From Salmonella enterica subsp. enterica serovar Typhimurium str. LT2 (lineage in GTDB: Bacteria; Pseudomonadota; Gammaproteobacteria; Enterobacterales; Enterobacteriaceae): a stretch of DNA of 64,000 nt. How positions within the stretch are numbered: position 1 is the first letter of the stretch; every line of letters begins with the position of its first letter. The stretch covers positions 1,426,001 through 1,490,000 of the forward strand of contig NC_003197.2 in NCBI RefSeq assembly GCF_000006945.2, read 5' to 3'. Made by a program: the position numbers and the translations under genes. The notes under the pieces are model-generated. The model did no database searches. It was not told the origin of the DNA and worked only from the letters and a program-made list of their open reading frames with translations. Positions 26,683 to 37,095 of the stretch are shown in pieces.

Positions 26683-28170
26683 ATGTCTCGTAACACTGAA
26701 GCAACGGAAGAGGTCGGCATCTGGACAGGCGGACGCCTTAATTACAAAGAAGGATTTTTCACGCAACTACCCACTGATGAACTGGCAAAAGGCATCAGCG
26801 AAGAGGTGGTGCGCGCGATTTCCGCAAAGCGTAACGAACCTGAGTGGATGCTGGAATTTCGTCTCAATGCCTATAGAGCCTGGCTGGACATGGATGAACC
26901 GCACTGGCTGAAAGCGCACTACGATAAATTGAACTATCAGGACTACAGCTATTACTCTGCGCCATCATGCGGAAACTGCGACGATAGCTGCGTTTCCCAG
27001 CCGGGAGCCGTACAGCAAACGGGCGCGAATACCTTTTTGAGTAAAGAGGTTGAAGACGCCTTCGAGCAGCTTGGCGTTCCGGTTCGCGAAGGGAAAGAGG
27101 TCGCCGTCGATGCGATTTTTGACTCGGTCTCCGTAGCGACCACATACCGTGAAAAACTGGCGGAACAGGGCATTATTTTCTGTTCTTTTGGCGAAGCGAT
27201 ACACGATCACCCTGACCTGGTCAGGAAATATCTTGGCACCGTCGTGCCGGGGAACGATAACTTTTTTGCCGCGCTGAATGCGGCAGTCGCTTCCGATGGG
27301 ACATTTATCTATGTTCCCAAAGGCGTGCGTTGCCCGATGGAGTTATCCACCTATTTTCGCATTAACGCCGAGAAAACCGGTCAGTTTGAGCGCACGATTC
27401 TGGTGGCGGATGAAGGCAGCTATGTGAGTTATATCGAAGGCTGCTCCGCGCCCGTACGCGACAGTTATCAGCTCCACGCCGCGGTAGTGGAAGTCATCAT
27501 CCATAAAGATGCTGAAGTAAAATATTCCACCGTACAAAACTGGTTCCCGGGCGACAACAACACGGGCGGCATTCTGAACTTTGTGACCAAGCGGGCGTTG
27601 TGCGAAGGGGAAAACAGCAAGATGTCGTGGACCCAGTCGGAAACCGGTTCGGCGATTACCTGGAAATACCCGAGCTGCATTCTGCGCGGTGATAATTCTA
27701 TCGGCGAGTTCTATTCCGTTGCGCTGACCAGTGGACATCAGCAGGCTGACACCGGCACCAAAATGATCCATATCGGTAAAAACACGCGCTCAACCATTAT
27801 CTCAAAAGGCATTTCCGCCGGCCACAGCCAGAACAGCTACCGTGGGCTGGTAAAAATTATGCCGACGGCAACCAACGCCCGAAATTTCACCCAATGCGAC
27901 TCCATGTTGATTGGCGCGGACTGCGGCGCGCATACGTTCCCGTATGTTGAATGCCGCAATAACAGCGCGCAGCTGGAGCACGAGGCGACAACATCACGCA
28001 TCGGTGAAGATCAGCTTTTCTATTGTCTGCAACGCGGCATCAGCGAAGAAGACGCTATTTCGATGATCGTCAACGGTTTCTGCAAAGACGTTTTCTCGGA
28101 ACTGCCGCTGGAGTTTGCCGTTGAAGCGCAAAAACTGCTGGCGATTAGCCTTGAGCACAGCGTCGGTTAA
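26683..28170 (+). CDS. sufB: Fe-S cluster scaffold subunit SufB
   Basis: This 495-residue scaffold protein of the SufBC2D complex is where nascent Fe-S clusters are assembled. It shows the SufB/SufD beta-helix core, FTQCDSMLIGADCGAHTFPY with its conserved Cys near residue 405, and the C-terminal AQLEHEATTSRIGEDQLFYC. An N-terminal cysteine cluster (SCGNCDDSCVSQP) is typical of gamma-proteobacterial SufB. The start MSRNTEATEEVG fits the sufA-sufB spacing; the ORF could extend into sufA but is not conserved there. Confidence 0.97.
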   Translation: MSRNTEATEEVGIWTGGRLNYKEGFFTQLPTDELAKGISEEVVRAISAKRNEPEWMLEFRLNAYRAWLDMDEPHWLKAHYDKLNYQDYSYYSAPSCGNCDDSCVSQPGAVQQTGANTFLSKEVEDAFEQLGVPVREGKEVAVDAIFDSVSVATTYREKLAEQGIIFCSFGEAIHDHPDLVRKYLGTVVPGNDNFFAALNAAVASDGTFIYVPKGVRCPMELSTYFRINAEKTGQFERTILVADEGSYVSYIEGCSAPVRDSYQLHAAVVEVIIHKDAEVKYSTVQNWFPGDNNTGGILNFVTKRALCEGENSKMSWTQSETGSAITWKYPSCILRGDNSIGEFYSVALTSGHQQADTGTKMIHIGKNTRSTIISKGISAGHSQNSYRGLVKIMPTATNARNFTQCDSMLIGADCGAHTFPYVECRNNSAQLEHEATTSRIGEDQLFYCLQRGISEEDAISMIVNGFCKDVFSELPLEFAVEAQKLLAISLEHSVG

Positions 28171-28186
28171 TGATGAAGGAAAAACC

Positions 28187-28933
28187 ATGTTAAGCATTAA
28201 AGATTTACAGGTCAGTGTGGAAGAAAAAGCGATTTTGCGTGGCCTGAATCTGGAGATTCGCCCCGGCGAAGTTCATGCCATTATGGGGCCGAACGGTTCC
28301 GGGAAAAGCACGCTCTCCGCCACCCTGGCGGGACGTGAAGATTATGAGGTCACCGGCGGCTCGGTTACGTTCAAAGGTAAAGATCTGCTTGAACTGTCGC
28401 CGGAGGAACGGGCGGGTGAAGGGATTTTTATGGCCTTCCAGTACCCGGTAGAAATCCCCGGCGTCAGTAACCAGTTTTTCCTGCAAACCGCGCTGAATGC
28501 CGTGCGCGCCTACCGCGGGCAGGCGTCGTTGGATCGCTTTGATTTTCAGGATCTGATGGAAGAAAAGATCGCATTGCTGAAAATGCCGGAAGATTTACTG
28601 ACCCGTTCGGTAAACGTCGGTTTTTCCGGCGGGGAGAAAAAGCGCAATGATATTTTGCAAATGGCGGTGCTGGAGCCGGAACTGTGCATCCTTGATGAGT
28701 CGGACTCCGGACTGGATATCGATGCGTTGAAAATTGTGGCGGAAGGCGTCAACGCGTTACGCGACGATAAACGCGCTTTTATTATCGTGACCCACTATCA
28801 GCGCATACTGGACTACATCAAGCCCGATTACGTCCACGTCCTCTATCAGGGGCGAATTGTCCGTTCCGGCGATTTTACTCTGGTCAAACAACTGGAGGAG
28901 CAGGGTTATGGCTGGCTTACCGAACAGCAGTAA
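28187..28933 (+). CDS. sufC: ABC-type ATPase SufC
   Basis: This 248-residue ATPase powers the SufBCD scaffold. Its Walker A is MGPNGSGKSTLSATLAG (about residue 35), the ABC signature is VGFSGGEKKRNDILQMA (about residue 150), and the Walker B is LCILDESDSGLDIDAL (about residue 172). The start is the ATG at 28187 after AATGATGAAGGAAAAACC. Its 3' end overlaps the beginning of sufD by 26 bp. Confidence 0.97.
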   Translation: MLSIKDLQVSVEEKAILRGLNLEIRPGEVHAIMGPNGSGKSTLSATLAGREDYEVTGGSVTFKGKDLLELSPEERAGEGIFMAFQYPVEIPGVSNQFFLQTALNAVRAYRGQASLDRFDFQDLMEEKIALLKMPEDLLTRSVNVGFSGGEKKRNDILQMAVLEPELCILDESDSGLDIDALKIVAEGVNALRDDKRAFIIVTHYQRILDYIKPDYVHVLYQGRIVRSGDFTLVKQLEEQGYGWLTEQQ

Positions 28934-30175
28934 AGCGCTACAGCAATGGCAACATCTCTTTGAAGAAAAAGGAGAAAGTCGAACTGAGCAGGCAAGACAA
29001 CATTTACAACAGATGTTACGTCTGGGATTGCCGACGCGTAAACATGAAGACTGGAAATACACGCCGCTGGAGGGCTTAACCCATAGCCAGTTTATCCAGC
29101 AGTGTGCGACTATCAGCGCCGCACAGCGTGATGCGTTGGCGCTGCAAATCGATGCCGTGCGACTGGTGTTTGTCGATGGTCGGTTTATGCCAGAGCTCAG
29201 TGATAGCACGCAAAACAGCGGATTTGACGTTAGCGTCAGGGATGAGCGCCAGGCGCTTGCCGCGCCGGTGCAGCCTGAGGTTTTTCTGCATCTGACGGAA
29301 AGCCTGGCGCAATGTGTCACGTATATACAGGTACGGCGAAATCAGCGTCCGACGAGGCCGCTACTGTTAATGCATATCACGCAGGGTGTGGATGGCGACG
29401 AGCTGAATACCGCGCATTATCGCCACCATCTGGCGCTGGCGGAAGGCGCGGAAGCGACGGTTATTGAGCATTATGTCAGCCTTACAGCGGCAAAACATTT
29501 TACCGGCGCGCGTCTGACGATGAACGTTGCAGACAATGCGCAACTGCGCCATTTCAAACTGGCGTTTGAAAATGCGTCCAGCTATCACTTTGCGCATAAC
29601 GATCTTCTGCTGGCGACAGACGCCTCGGCGTTTAGCCACAGTTTTCTGCTGGGCGCCGCAGTACTACGTCACCACAGCAGCTCACAACTGAATGGTGAAA
29701 ACGCGACGCTTCGACTGAATAGTCTGGCGATGCCGGTGAAAAATGAAGTCTGCGATACGCGGACATGGCTGGAACATAACAAAGGCTACTGTAACAGCCG
29801 CCAGTTGCACAAGACCATCGTCAGCGACAAAGGACGCGCGGTCTTTAATGGCCTGATTAACGTGGCGCAACACGCCATTAAAACCGACGGTCAGATGACC
29901 AATAATAACCTGTTGTTGGGGAAACTGGCCGAAGTCGATACCAAACCGCAATTAGAGATCTATGCCGATGACGTGAAGTGCAGCCACGGCGCGACGATCG
30001 GGCGTATTGACGATGAGCAGATGTTTTATCTGCAATCACGCGGCATCAGGCAGCAGGAGGCGCGGCACATGATTCTTTACGCGTTTGCCGCAGAGTTAAC
30101 GGAAGCTATCCATGATAGCGCCCTTAAACAGCAGGTGCTGGCGCGAATCGGCCAGCGACTGCCCGGAGGCCTGGT

Positions 30176-30179
<4 letters not shown>
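28908..30179 (+). CDS. sufD: Fe-S scaffold subunit SufD
   Basis: This 423-residue paralogue of SufB completes the SufBC2D complex and helps iron acquisition. The C-terminal core contains LEIYADDVKCSHGATIGRID with the conserved Cys-Ser-His and its key His near residue 360, followed by QMFYLQSRGIRQQEARHMIL. It begins MAGLPNSSKALQQW at the ATG inside the sufC 3' end. The 26-bp overlap points to translational coupling. Its stop overlaps the sufS start by 4 bp. Confidence 0.97.
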
Positions 30180-31396
<1,217 letters not shown>

Positions 31397-31408
31397 CAGT
31401 GAGGTTTT

Positions 31409-31825
31409 ATGGCTGCGCTACCGGATAAAGAAAAACTGCTGCGTAACTTTACGCGTTGCGCTAATTGGGAAGAGAAATATTTATATATTATTGAGTTGGG
31501 GCAGCGCCTGGCGGAGTTAAATCCGCAGGATCGTAATCCGCAAAATACGATTCATGGCTGTCAGAGCCAGGTGTGGATCGTGATGCGGCGAAACGCCAAC
31601 GGCATTATCGAATTGCAGGGCGACAGCGACGCGGCGATCGTTAAGGGCCTTATGGCGGTGGTATTTATTTTGTACCACCAAATGACGGCGCAGGATATTG
31701 TGCATTTTGATGTCCGGCCATGGTTCGAAAAAATGGCGCTTGCGCAGCACCTCACACCTTCTCGTTCTCAGGGGCTGGAAGCAATGATTCGCGCAATTCG
31801 CGCTAAGGCCGCCACTCTTAGCTAA
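31409..31825 (+). CDS. sufE: cysteine desulfuration protein SufE
   Basis: This 138-residue sulfur acceptor takes the persulfide from SufS and passes it to SufB. The acceptor cysteine is Cys51 in NTIHGCQSQVW. It is the last gene of the suf operon, 12 bp after sufS. A GTGAGG ribosome site precedes the start. Confidence 0.97.
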   Translation: MAALPDKEKLLRNFTRCANWEEKYLYIIELGQRLAELNPQDRNPQNTIHGCQSQVWIVMRRNANGIIELQGDSDAAIVKGLMAVVFILYHQMTAQDIVHFDVRPWFEKMALAQHLTPSRSQGLEAMIRAIRAKAATLS

Positions 31826-31979
31826 ACTGTACAGACAGCGTTCTACCTGATGTCAAATCCTTTGTCGGACGGCGACGTCGCTTTATCCAGAGTGGATAGA
31901 GCGTGTATTTTGTTATTCTGATAAGCGAAGCGCTACCAGTCGTCGCAGAGGGCATCACCAGGAATACAGGAGGTTTGGT

Positions 31980-32981
31980 ATGAAACGTGCGTCTTTCATT
32001 ACGCTAACTATTATCGGCGCGTATAGCGCGTTACAGGCAGCCTGGGCGGTTGATTATCCATTACCGCCCGAAGGCAGCCGTCTTATTGGTCAGAATCAAA
32101 CCTATACCGTACAGGAAGGTGATAAAAACCTGCAGGCTATAGCCCGGCGTTTTGATACGGCGGCGATGCTCATTCTTGAAGCGAACAATACGATTGCGCC
32201 GGTGCCTAAGCCCGGTACGCTAATTACCATTCCCTCGCAGATGCTATTGCCGGATGCGCCCAGGGAAGGCGTTATCGTCAATCTCGCGGAGCTACGGCTG
32301 TATTATTACCCGCCGGGAGAAAACCGCGTACAGGTGTATCCCATCGGCATCGGTTTGCAGGGACTGGAAACTCCCGTCATGGACACCCGGATAGGGCAAA
32401 AGATCCCCAACCCGACGTGGACGCCGACGGCAGGCATACGCCAACGTTCGCTTGAGCGGGGGATCACGCTGCCGCCGGTGATCCCTGCCGGGCCAAATAA
32501 CCCGCTGGGACGCTATGCGCTGCGTCTGGCGCACGGTAATGGGGAATATCTCATTCATGGCACCAGCGCGCCGGATAGCGTAGGTCTGCGTGTGAGTTCC
32601 GGTTGCATTCGCATGAACGCGCCGGACATCAAGGCGTTATTTGCGCAGGTCAGAACGGGGACGCCGGTAAAAGTGATTAACCAGCCAGTGAAATTCTCTG
32701 TCGAGCCGAATGGCATTCGTTATGTAGAGGTACACAGGCCGCTATCGCCGGAAGAAGAGCAAAACGTGCAGACAATGCCCTATGTGTTGCCTGCGGAATT
32801 TACCGCGTTCAGAAACGCGCAAGGGGTGGATAGTCGCTTGGTCGATAAGGCGCTATACCGGCGAGCCGGGTATCCTGTCAGCGTGAGCGCCGGGCAGACG
32901 CCGGCGGTAAATACGACCGCAGTCGAATCCGCTCAGAACGGTTTTGTCGGGGAAGAGGGGCAAACGCGCGCGACGCAGTAG
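31980..32981 (+). CDS. ldtE: L,D-transpeptidase LdtE (YnhG)
   Basis: This 333-residue periplasmic enzyme makes 3-3 (mDap-mDap) crosslinks in peptidoglycan. An N-terminal signal peptide ends near residue 23 (ALQAAWA/VDYPLPP). A LysM domain spans about residues 41-87 (YTVQEGDKNLQAIARRF). The YkuD catalytic domain spans about residues 95-235, with the active site HGTSAPDSVGLRVSSGCIRM containing the nucleophile Cys. A GGAGG ribosome site lies 7 bp upstream of the start. It is monocistronic and ends with the terminator at 33009-33029. Confidence 0.94.
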   Translation: MKRASFITLTIIGAYSALQAAWAVDYPLPPEGSRLIGQNQTYTVQEGDKNLQAIARRFDTAAMLILEANNTIAPVPKPGTLITIPSQMLLPDAPREGVIVNLAELRLYYYPPGENRVQVYPIGIGLQGLETPVMDTRIGQKIPNPTWTPTAGIRQRSLERGITLPPVIPAGPNNPLGRYALRLAHGNGEYLIHGTSAPDSVGLRVSSGCIRMNAPDIKALFAQVRTGTPVKVINQPVKFSVEPNGIRYVEVHRPLSPEEEQNVQTMPYVLPAEFTAFRNAQGVDSRLVDKALYRRAGYPVSVSAGQTPAVNTTAVESAQNGFVGEEGQTRATQ

Positions 32982-33008
32982 CCTTTGCAGCAAACGACGG
33001 ACAAAAAA

Positions 33009-33029
33009 ATGGCGCACGATGTGCGCCAT
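33009..33029. terminator. terminator shared by ldtE and lppB
   Basis: ATGGCGCAC-GAT-GTGCGCCAT is a perfect 9-bp hairpin with A-rich and T-rich flanks between two convergent genes, so it can act in both directions. The same 21 bases recur after lppA (33330-33350). Confidence 0.88.
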
Positions 33030-33047
33030 TTTATATTGTGCGTCAAA

Positions 33048-33287
33048 TTATTTACAGATGCGGAATACTTTGTTGTCCAGACGTTGGTTCGCGCGAGCAG
33101 CATCGTCTTTAGCAGCCTGAACGTCGGAACGCATTGCATTTACGTCATTACTCAGTTGCTCAACTTTAGCGCTCAGCGTCTGTACATCGGAAGACAACTG
33201 ATCGATTTTAGCGTTGCTTGAACAACCTGCCAGTAACGTGGAACCCAGAACTACTGCACCTAAGATCAGCTGGTTAGTACGGTTCAT
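33048..33287 (-). CDS. lppB: second murein lipoprotein LppB
   Basis: This 79-residue Braun lipoprotein paralogue has a signal peptide with lipobox LLAGC (lipidated Cys near residue 21) and a coiled coil with heptad repeats ([20 protein letters not shown]). It ends in Lys, the residue that attaches to peptidoglycan. It differs from LppA mostly at the C-terminus, KVFRICK versus QATKYRK, which adds a cysteine. It is a tandem duplicate of lppA on the same strand. The start lacks a recognisable ribosome site and sits about 11 bases from a TATAAT box, so its expression may be unusual. Confidence 0.95.
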
Positions 33288-33297
33288 AACAATAACA

Positions 33298-33303
33298 TTA
33301 TAC
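33298..33303 (-). promoter_or_regulatory. -10-like box of lppB
   Basis: TATAAT on the minus strand, preceded by a poor -35 (TTTTAC, 33321-33326, 17-bp spacer), lies 10-11 bases before the lppB ATG. Transcription from it would give a leader of only a few bases. The element lies immediately after the lppA terminator. Confidence 0.4.
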
Positions 33304-33329
33304 TTTGTGTGGTTATGTGGGTAAAAAAA

Positions 33330-33350
33330 ATGGCGCACGATGTGCGCCAT
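33330..33350 (-). terminator. lppA rho-independent terminator
   Basis: The perfect stem ATGGCGCAC-GAT-GTGCGCCAT is followed on the minus strand by eight Ts. It is an exact copy of the hairpin after lppB, showing that the duplicated unit included the terminator. Confidence 0.92.
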
Positions 33351-33369
33351 TTTTATTACGCAGGTACTA

Positions 33370-33606
33370 TTACTTACGGTATTTAGTAGCCTGGTTGTCC
33401 AGACGCTGGTTAGCGCGAGCTGCGTCGTCTTTAGCAGCCTGAACGTCGGAACGCATTGCGTTCACGTCGTTGCTCAGCTGGTCAACTTTAGCGTTCAGAG
33501 TCTGAACGTCAGAAGACAGCTGATCGATTTTAGCGTTGCTGGAGCAACCAGCCAGCAGAGTAGAACCCAGGATTACCGCGCCCAGTACCAGTTTAGTACG
33601 ATTCAT
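33370..33606 (-). CDS. lpp: major murein (Braun) lipoprotein
   Basis: This 78-residue outer membrane lipoprotein (LppA in Salmonella) tethers the outer membrane to peptidoglycan. The signal peptide is [20 protein letters not shown] with lipidated Cys21. A trimeric coiled coil follows, and the C-terminal Lys (TKYRK) is linked to mDap of the murein. A strong upstream promoter, the GAGGGT ribosome site (TAGAGGGTATTAATAATG) and its own terminator match the known, very abundant lpp transcript. Confidence 0.98.
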
Positions 33607-33916
33607 TATTAATACCCTCTAGATTGAGTTAATCTCCATGTAGCGTTACAAGTATTACACAAACTTTTTTATGTTGAGAATATTTTTTTGATGGGAATGC
33701 ACTTATTTTTGATCGTTCGCTCAAAGAAGCATCGAAATGCATGAAAGTCCCTAAAAAACCGAAAGAAAACAGGGGGCTTCCATCGGATTCTTCTTAGATA
33801 ATCCGCAATTAGATAGTAAAATCCGATTTGATTTTTTTATTAATAGTGGCTATCGATTAAATAAAAAAAGCGCCGGAAGGGCGCTTTTTTAAACAAATTA
33901 ATTCACACAACAATTA
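33607..33916. promoter_or_regulatory. lpp promoter region and pykF 3' region
   Basis: This gap carries the lpp promoter on the minus strand: TAATACT at 33651-33657 as -10, an A/T-rich upstream tract with TCAACA at 33672-33677, and a conserved leader starting near 33645. It also holds the pykF terminator at 33869-33885 (AGCGCC-GGAAG-GGCGCT followed by T-runs). The middle is extremely AT-rich, and no ORF of coding character was seen. Confidence 0.75.
33869..33892 (-). terminator. pykF terminator
   Basis: The short GC stem AGCGCC/GGCGCT is followed by a T-run on the minus strand (seven As on the plus strand) and by six Ts on the plus strand. It ends pykF transcription. Confidence 0.85.
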
Positions 33917-35329
33917 TTACAGTACGTGAACAGAGGCGGTGTTAGTGGTGCCGCTTGGAACCAGCGCGCCGGAGACCATCACTACGACGTCGCCTTTCTG
34001 GGCGAGGCCGCTTTGCAGGGCGACATCTTTGCCCAGACGGTAGAAATCATCAGTAGAATTGATTTCTTTCACCAGCTGCGATACCACGCCTTTGCTCAGT
34101 ACTAACTGACGGGCGGTCACTTCATTGGTGGTCAATGCCAGGATGGTGGCGTCCGGGAAGTATTTACGCACGGCGCGAGCGGATTTACCGCCCTGGGTCG
34201 CTACCACGATCAGCGGCGCTTCCAGTTTTTCGGCGGTTTCTACCGCGCCGCGGCATACTGCTTCCGTAATGCGCAGTTTACGGCTGTCGTTGTTGTAGTC
34301 CAGACGGCTGTTCATGACGCGGTCGGTACGTTCGCAGATGGTCGCCATGATAGAAACGGCTTCCAGCGGGTATTTCCCTTTTGCGGATTCGCCGGACAGC
34401 ATAACCGCATCCGTACCGTCGAGGATGGCGTTCGCAACGTCGCCTGCTTCTGCGCGGGTCGGACGCGGGTTTTTGATCATAGAATCCAGCATCTGAGTCG
34501 CGGTGATCACGACTTTACGTGCGCGGATACATTTTTCGATCATCATTTTCTGCGCAAAAATCACTTCTTCAACCGGGATTTCTACGCCCAGGTCGCCACG
34601 CGCAACCATGATGCCGTCGGAAGCTTCGAGAATTTCATCGAAGTTGTTCAGGCCTTCCTGGTTTTCGATCTTAGAGATAATCTGGATATTTTCGCCGCCG
34701 TGAGCTTTCAGATGCTCGCGAATTTCGACAACGTCAGAACGTTTACGGATAAAGGACGCCGCAACAAAGTCAACGCCCTGTTCGCAACCGAAGATCAGGT
34801 CCTGTTTGTCTTTTTCAGCCAGCGCCGGCAGAGCAATAGAAACGCCCGGCAGGTTAACGCCTTTGTTCTCGCCCAGATCGCCGTTGTTCAGCACCTTACA
34901 AATGACTTTATTGCCTTCGATGGCGGTCACTTCCATACCGATCAGACCATCGTCAACCAGGACGGTGTTGCCAACGCTCAGGTCGCTGGTAAAGCCTTCA
35001 TAGGTGACGGCAACGATTTCATTATTACCGACCACGGATTTGTCGGTGGTAAAAGTAAAGGTTTGGCCCGCTTTCAGCGAAACGTCGTTACCGCCTTCCA
35101 GTTTAATGGTGCGGATTTCTGGTCCTTTAGTATCAAGCAGAATAGCGGCTTTTTTACCAGTTTTGCTCATCACGTTGCGCAAATTCTGGATACGCTGACC
35201 GTGTTCTGCATAATCGCCATGAGAGAAGTTCAGACGCATCACGTTCATGCCCGCGTCCAGCATTTTGCTTAACATCTCTTCGGATTCGGTTTTCGGACCG
35301 ATAGTACAAACAATTTTCGTCTTTTTCAT
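33917..35329 (-). CDS. pykF: pyruvate kinase I
   Basis: This 470-residue glycolytic enzyme converts PEP and ADP to pyruvate and ATP and is activated by fructose 1,6-bisphosphate. It shows the N-terminal MKKTKIVCTIGPKTESEEML, the active-site KIENQEGLNNFDEIL with its Lys near residue 220, MVARGDLGVEIP near 240, and the C-terminal FBP-binding domain. Cra represses the gene from the site at 35536-35549. This fits the opposite control of ppsA in the same window. Confidence 0.97.
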   Translation of the reverse strand: MKKTKIVCTIGPKTESEEMLSKMLDAGMNVMRLNFSHGDYAEHGQRIQNLRNVMSKTGKKAAILLDTKGPEIRTIKLEGGNDVSLKAGQTFTFTTDKSVVGNNEIVAVTYEGFTSDLSVGNTVLVDDGLIGMEVTAIEGNKVICKVLNNGDLGENKGVNLPGVSIALPALAEKDKQDLIFGCEQGVDFVAASFIRKRSDVVEIREHLKAHGGENIQIISKIENQEGLNNFDEILEASDGIMVARGDLGVEIPVEEVIFAQKMMIEKCIRARKVVITATQMLDSMIKNPRPTRAEAGDVANAILDGTDAVMLSGESAKGKYPLEAVSIMATICERTDRVMNSRLDYNNDSRKLRITEAVCRGAVETAEKLEAPLIVVATQGGKSARAVRKYFPDATILALTTNEVTARQLVLSKGVVSQLVKEINSTDDFYRLGKDVALQSGLAQKGDVVVMVSGALVPSGTTNTASVHVL

Positions 35330-35730
35330 GACAGTCTTAGTCTTTAAGTTGAGGAGGATATGGAAATCTGGCTTCGGGCGCGCACGGCCCGGAAGCTAAG
35401 CCTGTGTTGCTAAAGTGATGATGCCTCGCTCTAAGGATAGGTGACATCGAAAGAGCGTGCAGAGGAATGTGTGCTCGCGTTTCAGCCCAACGGGAAGGGG
35501 ATAATTTTAGTCGTTGAGTTTTACAGTCCAATGCGCTGAAACCATTCAAGAGACAATTGGCGCGCATTATACGCTGAAATTTACAAAAAAGGAAAATGAA
35601 AACCCTGTTTCAAAAGACATCTGTGCAGATCCACAACGGTTTGTTATTACGCTGTTTACGATGTCGCTGGCGATAACGCCGCCCGAACAGGGGCGGCGTT
35701 GCGCAACAGCGGGTGTTGTTGCGCATAATG
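35330..35730. promoter_or_regulatory. pykF promoter with Cra operator
   Basis: This is a 401-bp gap. On the minus strand a perfect -10 TATAAT lies at 35566-35571 with a TTCCTT-like -35 about 17 bp away. CTGAAACCATTCAAG at 35536-35549 matches the Cra operator and lies just downstream of the predicted start site, a repressor position. The leader to pykF is about 230 bases. Towards 35700 a GC-rich hairpin (GCCGCCC...GGGGCGGC, 35680-35698) may end the upstream permease transcript. Confidence 0.75.
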
Positions 35731-37074
35731 TCAATCGAGCAACTTTTTGCCTTCCAGGTCGATGGCGATGTTTTGGTTGTGTGCTTTTCGATAGCACAGA
35801 ATCGCTATCCCGATGGCCGCCCAGCTAATTCCGAGTATCAGAGCGTGAATGTTCATGTTTAAACAGACGTAGCCGATGACGATCATCCCCATGATCGGCG
35901 AAATGACATGGGCGAAAATGCGCCGCTGGGCTTTCATCCGGAAATTGAACAGGATAAACACACACAGGTTCACGACAAAAAAAGCGAAAAGCGCGCCAAA
36001 GTTCACCAGCGTGGAGATAGATTCAATCTTGCCGGAAAACAGGTAGCTGAGCAGCAGGGTGACGCCGCCGGTAAACAGAATGGCATAATCCGGCGTTTTA
36101 CGCGTGGTATGGACGTGAGCGAGGAAGGCGGGCAACATTCGGTCGCGCCCCATTGAAAATAACACTCTGGACACCGCCGTTTGCGCGGTAATAATGTTGC
36201 CGACGGCGCACACAAACGCCACAATGATGGAAAACGCCACTTTGAGCCAGATACCGCCAACGTTGCCGGCAATGGTGAAAAATGCTTCATTCGTCGCATT
36301 ACCTTCCGCGAAGCGGTCGACGTTACCGGTGGCGAACGCCGCAAACGCCACAACGATAATAAACAGTACCGTCGCCAAAACTAACGCCAACAGCGTTGCT
36401 TTACTGACGGCGCGTCCCCCGCCTTCGCTTTCTTCACTTAATGTACTGATAGCGTCAAAGCCGAGAAAGTTCAGCGCAGCCACCGAAATCGCCGTCGCGA
36501 TGAGCCCTGGGGTGAACCACTGTGAATCGAAAAAAGGCCGGAAGGAAAGCGTTATCTGACTACTGTCCAGCAGCATCAGACGGACAATGAGTAGCACGAA
36601 AATCGCCAGAATACCGAGTTGAATAAAGACCAGTAACTTATCGAATTTCGCCGTTTGCTGTATCCCGAGATAGTTGACTCCGGTGCCAATAGCCACATAA
36701 ATCAACGGCCAGACCCAGACCGGGATTTGCGGTAAAATAGCGTGGACCGCGACGCCGCCCAGCACTGCCACGAGCGTAGGGAACAAAAGATAATCCAGCA
36801 GTAATATCCATCCGGTCAGAAACCCTACGGCGGGATTAATGCATACGCCAGCATACGCATAGGCCGAACCCGACGAGGAGATATGCTGCGATAAGGTAGA
36901 GTAGCTGTACGCGGTAAAAAACATCGCGATCGCGCCAATAATATAAACCAGCGCAACCATACCGTGCGAAAGATTATAAACGACGCCATAAAGAGAGACT
37001 GGCGCGATAGGCACCATAAACACCAGACCATAAAGCACTAAATCGGTAAGAGACAATTTTTTGACTTTTTTCAT
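35731..37074 (-). CDS. APC-family amino acid permease
   Basis: This 447-residue inner-membrane protein has about 12 helices. The N-terminal APC signature is LTDLVLYGLVFMVPIAPVSL, helix 2 has YSYSTLSQHISSSGSAYAYA, and the loop FLGFDAISTLSEESEGGGRA (near residue 210) is characteristic of the APC superfamily. It is the last gene of the minus-strand cluster starting with the DeoR-PfkB fusion. It probably imports an amino acid, amine or peptide-derived compound processed by the neighbouring hydrolase. The substrate is unknown. Confidence 0.88.
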   Translation of the reverse strand: MKKVKKLSLTDLVLYGLVFMVPIAPVSLYGVVYNLSHGMVALVYIIGAIAMFFTAYSYSTLSQHISSSGSAYAYAGVCINPAVGFLTGWILLLDYLLFPTLVAVLGGVAVHAILPQIPVWVWPLIYVAIGTGVNYLGIQQTAKFDKLLVFIQLGILAIFVLLIVRLMLLDSSQITLSFRPFFDSQWFTPGLIATAISVAALNFLGFDAISTLSEESEGGGRAVSKATLLALVLATVLFIIVVAFAAFATGNVDRFAEGNATNEAFFTIAGNVGGIWLKVAFSIIVAFVCAVGNIITAQTAVSRVLFSMGRDRMLPAFLAHVHTTRKTPDYAILFTGGVTLLLSYLFSGKIESISTLVNFGALFAFFVVNLCVFILFNFRMKAQRRIFAHVISPIMGMIVIGYVCLNMNIHALILGISWAAIGIAILCYRKAHNQNIAIDLEGKKLLD

Positions 37075-37095
37075 GATAAATACCTTAATGGCTTT

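Noticed and set aside
33052..33612. Plus-strand ORFs mirrored at both lpp genes
   Set aside because: They look like a repeated pair only because lppA and lppB are duplicates on the other strand.
34700..35272. 190-codon plus-strand ORF opposite pykF
   Set aside because: Its translation is the mirror of a highly conserved coding gene, with no recognisable domain.
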